From positions 248,001 to 312,000 of the forward strand of contig NZ_FOKF01000001.1 of NCBI RefSeq assembly GCF_900111995.1: a stretch of 64,000 nucleotides of DNA, read 5' to 3'. The DNA is from Collimonas sp. OK607 (GTDB taxonomy: Bacteria; Pseudomonadota; Gammaproteobacteria; Burkholderiales; Burkholderiaceae_D). Below the pieces are notes generated by a model. It was not told where the DNA came from. It worked only from the letters and a program-made list of their open reading frames with translations, and made no database searches. Positions 59,362 through 64,000 of this stretch are shown here, piece after piece. How positions within the stretch are numbered: position 1 is the stretch's first letter; every line of letters starts with the position of its first letter. A program made the position numbers and the translations under genes.

Positions 59362-59617
59362 CTAGACAAGGACAAGCAACCGGCAAAACAAGAACAACGC
59401 AAGAGACCGTCCAATAGAAAACGAGAAGAACCAAACGTCTAAACACATCAAACCAGAACACACACGGAACCTCGCAATATCAACCACCGCAAGAGAACAA
59501 AATAGCCCCGGAACACAACACAACGCCGCCGGCGATCCACCTTGACCAAAAGAACAGAAAACCAAAGACGACGCCAGCGGCCCGAAGACGCAAACTAGCA
59601 ACAAACCCGCGAACCCC

Positions 59618-60226
59618 TTAAATGCCCCCGTCAACCGCCAAGCGGCGCAAGGTGGACGGGAAAAGGCGCAGATAGCGCACCAGCGCCTCGCCAAGAAAGA
59701 GACCGTAGACGGCGGGATGCGCCCACAAGAAGCCATGCACGCGACCCAGCGCAGCAAGCAAAGGCAACCGCATCGGATCCGCAAGGAGCGCGCGCAGCAA
59801 CCGAACCACACCAGACGCCAAGGGGCGCCTCACCAACCGATGGGCATCCACCAAAGCAACCCAATCCCGCAGCCGCAAGAGGCCAACCCGCCCCCACGAA
59901 AACCAGAACATCAGATACCGCCCAGGCCACAACAGGCCACACGCACCAAAACCCGCCCACAGGACGAACAAGGCGATGAACCGCAAGACCAGGCCCTACG
60001 CCGCCAAAGCGCGCAAGACGCGCCGAAGGACCCCGCCCAGGACGAAGCAGGCCCCCACAGAGTGAACGCCCGGACGCACCAGCACGGCCCCCTTGAAGAC
60101 AGACACAACAGTCACCGGCCATGCCACCAACAAAAACCCAATCTCGTTTAGTTCTTTGAAAACATGATAATGACACACCAGAACACCAAGCATGATACAC
60201 TCACAAGCAACTTCGAGCAGGATCAT
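59618..60226 (-). pseudogene. Possible gene at the right edge of the tract, interrupted by one in-frame TAG
   Basis: One frame runs from ATG 60226 (MILLEVACECIMLGVLVCHY) to TAA 59618 with a single TAG at 59996-59998. The distal part (RLRDWVALVDAHRLVRRPL, LLADPMRLPLLAALGRVHG) has natural codon use; of 19 T residues at 59,618-59,986, 12 fall at codon position two, 6 at one and 1 at three. The first 30 codons lie in DNA of ordinary composition upstream of the ThDP-enzyme gene. It may be a broken gene, two small genes, or a read-through product. Family unknown; no ribosome site is seen. Confidence 0.3.
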
Positions 60227-60382
60227 GTAACCGAAAAAAAGGAAGGAAGAAAGAAACAAACAAAAAGCAAGAAAACTTGACCAAGGTCAATGCCGAGAGC
60301 TGGCGGTGCTAGCTAAGATGGCATCAAGCTGAAGAAACGCAAAAAGCGGCACTCAAAAAGATAACCGATAACAGGAGGAGCA
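60141..60382. promoter_or_regulatory. AT-rich spacer upstream of the ThDP-enzyme gene
   Basis: T returns here (14 in 60,121-60,180). The spacer holds an A-rich run (60,233-60,275) and the AGGAGG ribosome site at 60,374. It must carry the promoter of the ThDP-enzyme/frc pair and perhaps of any leftward transcript into the T-depleted tract. I could not fix a clear -35/-10 pair. Confidence 0.4.
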
Positions 60383-62155
60383 ATGGCAGCAGTAATATCC
60401 GAATCGAAAGTGGCGCCAGGCGCAGTGTCGAGCACCACAGCCGACGATACGCTCAAACGCAAGAGCCGTGAAGCCGGCGTCGTGTCAGGCGGGCATCTGG
60501 TGGCGCGTGCGCTGAAGAATGAAGGCGTCGACACCATCTTTACCCTGTGCGGTGGCCATATCATCGATATCTACGATGGTTGCATCGACGAAGGCATTCG
60601 CATCATCGACGTGCGGCATGAACAAGTCGCGGCCCACGCTGCCGACGGTTATGCCCGTCAAACCGGTAAATTGGGCGTGGTAGTGACTACGGCCGGCCCG
60701 GGTTGCACCAATGCCGTGACCGGCATCGCCACGGCGTTCCGTTCCGAAAGCCCGGTGCTGCATATCGGCGGCCAGGGCGGCATCACCCAGCACATGATGG
60801 GTTCGCTGCAAGACTTGCCGCATACCGAGATGATGCGGCCGATTACCAAATTCTCCGAAGGTGTGCGTTCCACCGAACGTGTGGCCGACATGGTGTCGAT
60901 GGCGATCCGGGCCTGCTTTGCCGGCGCGCCCGGCCCGGCCTACCTGGAAATTCCGCGCGATGTGCTGGACCGTGAAATCGACATCAGCAAAGCCGTGATT
61001 CCGGCTGCCGGCCAATACCGCGCTTCGGTGAAATCGCTGGGCGATGTGGCCGATATCGAGAAGCTGGCCGACATCCTGGTGCAGGCAGAGCGTCCGGTGG
61101 TGTTGTACGGCGGCCAGGTCTGGTCGTCCCGTGGTCACAAGGAAGCAATCGACCTGGTACGCGGCCTGGATATTCCAGCGTATTTCAACGGTGCTTCACG
61201 CGGCTTGTTGCCGCCAGGCGATCCGCACCATTTCGACCGCACCCGGCGCGAAGGTTTCGATAAAGCCGATGTGATCCTGATTGTCGGTACCCCGTTCGAT
61301 TTCCGCATGGGCTATGGCAAGCGTTTGGGTCTGAATGCCAAGGTCATCCAGATCGACCAGGATTACCGTACGGTCGGCAAGAACCGCGACATCACATTGG
61401 GCCTGGTAGGCGATCCCGGCACCATCCTGGGGGCGGTATTGCAAGCAGCCAGTGGCCGTATCAACAAGAGCGCGCAGGAAAAACGGCGCGCCTGGATGAA
61501 GCAGCTGCAACTGCAGGAAGCGATTGCGACCGAGAAGCTGATGCCGTTGTTCAAATCGAACAGCTCGCCGATCCATCCTTACCGCGTTGCCTACGAAATC
61601 AACGAGTTCCTGAATGACGACACGATCTACATCGGCGACGGTGGCGACGTGGTGACGATCTCGGCGCAGGCGGTACGTCCGCGCAATCCTGGCCAATGGA
61701 TGGATCCGGGCGCGTTGGGCAGCCTGGGTGTCGGCACCGGCTTTGCGATTGCTGCAGGCCTGGCCAATCCGGAGAAAGAAGTGCTGTGCTACTACGGCGA
61801 CGGTGCGTTCAGCATGACCTCGTTCGACATGGAAACGGCGAATCGTTTCGGTGTGCCGTATATCGCGGTGATCGGCAACAACTCGGCGATGAACCAGATC
61901 CGTTACGGCCAACTGGCGAAATACGGTGAAGAACGCGGCAACGTCGGCAATCTGCTGAGTGATATCCCGTATGGCAAGTTTGCCGAGATGCTGGGCGGCC
62001 ATGGCGAGGAAGTGCGCGATCCGGCGCAGATCGCCGGCGCTTTGCAGCGGGCCCGTGAAGCGGTGAAAACGACAGGTCGTTGTGCAGTGGTCAATATCTG
62101 GGTCGATCCTGCGGTGTACGCCCCGGGAACCATGGCTCAGACCATGTACAAATAA
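60383..62155 (+). CDS. ThDP-dependent enzyme, acetolactate synthase/2-hydroxyacyl-CoA lyase type
   Basis: A 590-residue thiamine-diphosphate enzyme. It has the substrate-domain segment IFTLCGGHIIDIYDGC near residue 53, the catalytic Glu in DVRHEQVAAHAADGYAR near 75, TTAGPGCTNAVTGIATAFR near 103, and the cofactor motif YYGDGAFSMTSFDMETANRFG near 470 with NN 30 residues on. It is closer to human ILVBL/HACL2 than to Oxalobacter oxalyl-CoA decarboxylase as I remember them. Followed 52 bases later by formyl-CoA:oxalate CoA-transferase, it may decarboxylate oxalyl-CoA or cleave or join a 2-hydroxyacyl-CoA with formyl-CoA. A hydrophilic extension of about 35 residues precedes the core. Confidence 0.85.
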   Translation: MAAVISESKVAPGAVSSTTADDTLKRKSREAGVVSGGHLVARALKNEGVDTIFTLCGGHIIDIYDGCIDEGIRIIDVRHEQVAAHAADGYARQTGKLGVVVTTAGPGCTNAVTGIATAFRSESPVLHIGGQGGITQHMMGSLQDLPHTEMMRPITKFSEGVRSTERVADMVSMAIRACFAGAPGPAYLEIPRDVLDREIDISKAVIPAAGQYRASVKSLGDVADIEKLADILVQAERPVVLYGGQVWSSRGHKEAIDLVRGLDIPAYFNGASRGLLPPGDPHHFDRTRREGFDKADVILIVGTPFDFRMGYGKRLGLNAKVIQIDQDYRTVGKNRDITLGLVGDPGTILGAVLQAASGRINKSAQEKRRAWMKQLQLQEAIATEKLMPLFKSNSSPIHPYRVAYEINEFLNDDTIYIGDGGDVVTISAQAVRPRNPGQWMDPGALGSLGVGTGFAIAAGLANPEKEVLCYYGDGAFSMTSFDMETANRFGVPYIAVIGNNSAMNQIRYGQLAKYGEERGNVGNLLSDIPYGKFAEMLGGHGEEVRDPAQIAGALQRAREAVKTTGRCAVVNIWVDPAVYAPGTMAQTMYK

Positions 62156-62207
62156 GTTCTGGCTGCAAAGACAAACAGATTCGATCAAATGAAACAGGAG
62201 ATTTGAA

Positions 62208-63476
62208 ATGACCAAGGAAACAAACAAGGCAAAGCCACTGGACGGCATCCGCATCATCGACTTCACACACGTGCAAGCCGGTCCTGCATGTACGCAATTG
62301 CTGGCATGGTTCGGCGCCGATGTAATCAAGGTTGAGCGTCCCGGTTCAGGTGACGTGACACGCTCGCAACTGCGCGACATCCCTGATGTCGATGCACTGT
62401 ATTTCACCATGTTGAACAGCAACAAGCGATCGCTCACGCTGGATACCAAAAAGCCGGAAGGCAAGCTGGTATTGGAAAAGCTGATCAAGGAATCCGATGT
62501 CCTGGTTGAAAACTTCGGGCCAGGCGCACTGGACCGTATGGGCTTCTCCTGGGAACGCATCAACGAACTCAATCCAAAGATGATCGTGGCTTCGGTAAAG
62601 GGCTTCAGCGATGGCCATCACTACGATGATTTGAAAGTCTACGAAAACGTCGCTCAATGCGCCGGTGGCGCTGCCTCGACCACCGGTTTTTGGGACGGCC
62701 CGCCAACCGTCAGCGCCGCTGCACTGGGCGATAGCAACACCGGCATGCACCTGGCGATCGGCATTCTCACGGCGTTGATCGGTCGTGACAAGAGCGGCAA
62801 GGGTCAACGGGTTGCAGTGTCGATGCAAGATAGCGTCTTGAATCTGTGCCGCGTCAAATTGCGCGACCAGCAACGTCTGGACCGGCTCGGTTTCCTGGAA
62901 GAATACCCGCAATACCCGCACGGCACGTTCAGCGATGTCGTACCGCGCGGCGGCAATGCCGGCGGTGGCGGCCAGCCGGGCTGGGTGCTCAAATGCAAAG
63001 GTTGGGAAAACGATCCGAACGCCTATATCTATTTCACCATCCAGGGCCATGCCTGGGCGCCTATCTGTAAAGCGATCGGCAAGGATGAATGGATCGAAGA
63101 TCCGGCCTACAACACGCCGAAGGCGCGCCAGCCGCATATCACCGAGATTTTCGACACCATAGAAGTGTGGCTGAAGGACAAGACCAAGTTTGAAGCGGTC
63201 GATATATTGCGCAAATTCGACATCCCTTGCGCACCGGTGCTGACCATGAAAGAACTGGCTAACGATCCTTCTCTGCGCGCCAGCGGCACCATTACCGAAG
63301 TCGATCATAAGGAACGCGGTAAATACCTGACCGTCGGCAGCCCGATCAAGTTCTCCGACCTGACGCCGGAAATCACCGGATCGCCATTGCTGGGCGAGCA
63401 TACCGATGAAGTGTTGGCGAGCCTTGGCTACAGCGCAGGACAGATTGCAGAATTGCATAGTTCGCAAGCGGTCTGA
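62208..63476 (+). CDS. frc: Formyl-CoA:oxalate CoA-transferase
   Basis: A 422-residue class III (CaiB/BaiF) CoA-transferase that moves CoA from formyl-CoA to oxalate. It follows Oxalobacter Frc closely: [55 protein letters not shown], the catalytic Asp in [11 protein letters not shown]-type context ([11 protein letters not shown]), and the glycine loop [11 protein letters not shown] with the C-terminal [15 protein letters not shown] 62208 has AGGAG upstream. With the preceding ThDP enzyme it forms an oxalate-type catabolic pair, and a terminator follows. Confidence 0.95.
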   Translation: MTKETNKAKPLDGIRIIDFTHVQAGPACTQLLAWFGADVIKVERPGSGDVTRSQLRDIPDVDALYFTMLNSNKRSLTLDTKKPEGKLVLEKLIKESDVLVENFGPGALDRMGFSWERINELNPKMIVASVKGFSDGHHYDDLKVYENVAQCAGGAASTTGFWDGPPTVSAAALGDSNTGMHLAIGILTALIGRDKSGKGQRVAVSMQDSVLNLCRVKLRDQQRLDRLGFLEEYPQYPHGTFSDVVPRGGNAGGGGQPGWVLKCKGWENDPNAYIYFTIQGHAWAPICKAIGKDEWIEDPAYNTPKARQPHITEIFDTIEVWLKDKTKFEAVDILRKFDIPCAPVLTMKELANDPSLRASGTITEVDHKERGKYLTVGSPIKFSDLTPEITGSPLLGEHTDEVLASLGYSAGQIAELHSSQAV

Positions 63477-63507
63477 TGATCCGGGAATAGCAGTATGATA
63501 GGTGGAT

Positions 63508-63554
63508 AATCGTCGTGTTGACGATTGACGGCGTCCGCCTCGGACGCCGTTTTC
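63508..63554 (+). terminator. Terminator after frc
   Basis: ACGGCGTCCG at 63528-63537 pairs with CGGACGCCGT at 63541-63550 (10 bp, 3-base loop), followed by TTTC. A smaller inverted repeat, AATCGTC/GACGATT, at 63508-63526 precedes it. Confidence 0.88.
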
Positions 63555-63590
63555 ACATGCAGGCGGCTTACTCGACACAGGAGCAGGAAT

Positions 63591-64000
63591 ATGTCATCCA
63601 CACTCGATCTCAAGCAGTTGGTAGAAGCAATTGGCGATGCCATCGTGATTTCCGACGCCAAGGGCGCCATCACCTTATGGAACCCGGCAGCCGAGCGCAT
63701 GTTTGGTTTTACCCGGGAAGATGCGTTGGGCAAGTCGCTGGATCTGATCATCCCCGAGCGGCAACGCCAGCGTCATTGGGACGGTTACCAGAAGACCATG
63801 GATACCGGCGTCACCCGCTACGGCAATGATGTACTGCGGGTGCCTGCGGTACATAAGGATGGGCATACCTTGTCGATCGCGTTTACGGTAGCGTTGCTGC
63901 ATACGCCGGACAACAAGGTGGCGGCTATCGTGGCGGTAATTCGCGATGAAAGCAGCCGCTTCGCCGAAGATCGCGCCTTGCGCAAACGCCTGACAGAACT
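63591..64000 (+). CDS. PAS-domain sensor protein (5' part only)
   Basis: The frame starts at ATG 63591, with AGGAGCAGGA upstream, and runs off the right edge after 136 codons. It begins LDLKQLVEAIGDAIVISDAKG, then WNPAAERMFGFTREDALGKS, a standard PAS domain of about 120 residues, and then enters a charged helical linker (ESSRFAEDRALRKRL). The output domain is out of view; small PAS regulators near oxalate genes and histidine kinases are both possible. Confidence 0.85.
   Translation, partial: MSSTLDLKQLVEAIGDAIVISDAKGAITLWNPAAERMFGFTREDALGKSLDLIIPERQRQRHWDGYQKTMDTGVTRYGNDVLRVPAVHKDGHTLSIAFTVALLHTPDNKVAAIVAVIRDESSRFAEDRALRKRLTE

Larger units (their letters stand above)
48779..60140. other. 11.4-kb tract with extreme T depletion on the plus strand
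   Basis: Hand counts on sampled 60-base lines give plus-strand T of 0-8 per line, with A+C of 72-87 percent on three fully counted lines. The neighbouring 60 bases at 48,721-48,780 contain 17 T. Purines stay at about 50-65 percent, so the bias is amino (A,C) against keto (G,T), not purine against pyrimidine. Stop codons are therefore rare on both strands, and open frames of 300-670 codons occur in many frames. Remaining T residues are three-base periodic in several parts. I recognise no protein family, tRNA, insertion sequence, terminal repeat or CRISPR array inside. Confidence 0.9.

Noticed and set aside
50506-59442. Further rightward frames across the T-depleted tract, for example 50,506-51,273 and 58,663-59,442
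   Set aside because: No start sites, no motifs, and compositions fully explained by A/C-rich DNA; the T-residue phase fits leftward frames at least as well. Disordered rightward proteins are not formally excluded.
48779-60140. Prophage, integrative element or insertion sequence as explanation of the tract
   Set aside because: No integrase, transposase, terminase, terminal inverted repeats or target duplications were seen, and no tRNA lies at either edge.
48779-60140. CRISPR array or long tandem repeat
   Set aside because: Reading by eye shows no regularly spaced identical unit; similarity between lines is only compositional.
60383-62155. Calling the ThDP enzyme oxc
   Set aside because: The sequence blocks match acetolactate-synthase/HACL2-like proteins better than the Oxalobacter decarboxylase as I remember it; a search is needed before using the symbol.

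Overview
The window looks like chromosomal DNA of a GC-rich beta-proteobacterium, most likely an Oxalobacteraceae member such as Collimonas. That is an inference from the hisZ-purA-phosphoribosyltransferase order, the codon use and the style of the protein families; no 16S or other diagnostic gene is present.

Layout. 1-2,106: end of hisZ, purA and a phosphoribosyltransferase, closed by a terminator. 2,112-9,087 (minus strand): a carbohydrate operon with a LacI-family repressor, a two-domain ABC ATPase, a permease, a binding protein, a TIM-barrel isomerase and a Gfo/Idh/MocA dehydrogenase. An 18-bp perfect palindrome lies in front of lacI, facing a divergent MFS symporter gene. 10,784-23,149: a myo-inositol catabolic region with two inositol-dehydrogenase-type genes, an RpiR-type regulator, a second ABC transporter (binding protein, permease, ATPase) and iolC-iolD-iolE-iolB. 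iolA is not in the window. 23,292-23,437: tRNA-Leu(CAG) and a terminator.

23.5-47.5 kb is a housekeeping and accessory mix: a BCCT transporter, a 1,351-residue single-module NRPS-like protein of the poly-lysine-synthetase type, a PAS-PAS-GGDEF-EAL protein, a YcaQ/AlkX-like DNA glycosylase, a DyP peroxidase, a hipBA toxin-antitoxin pair with nested palindromes, tauABC, an AraC regulator, LtrA, a LuxR-type regulator, the RNA helicase DbpA, a VOC protein, a split chromate transporter, tam and a GcvA-like regulator. At 47.5-48.8 kb there are signs of breakage: a truncated alpha/beta hydrolase lipoprotein, an intact small lipoprotein gene, and only the last few dozen codons of an MCE/MlaD-like gene.

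From about 48,779 to about 60,140 lies the strangest part: some 11.4 kb in which T almost disappears from the plus strand (roughly 3-6 percent) and A+C make up about 70-85 percent. The left edge is sharp to about 10 bases and falls inside the MCE-like gene. Because every stop codon needs both an A and a T, long open frames appear by composition alone on both strands, so most are artefacts. The few remaining T residues nevertheless show strong three-base periodicity in several stretches, so the DNA is or was protein-coding, most plausibly leftward for very hydrophobic products. I recognise no family in it. Strand-specific hypermutation, extreme transcription-linked asymmetry, and foreign DNA encoding membrane proteins are the candidate explanations.

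60,383-63,476: normal composition resumes with a ThDP enzyme of the acetolactate synthase/2-hydroxyacyl-CoA lyase type and formyl-CoA:oxalate CoA-transferase (frc), a probable oxalate or 2-hydroxyacyl-CoA pathway. They are followed by a terminator and the start of a PAS-domain sensor that runs off the end.
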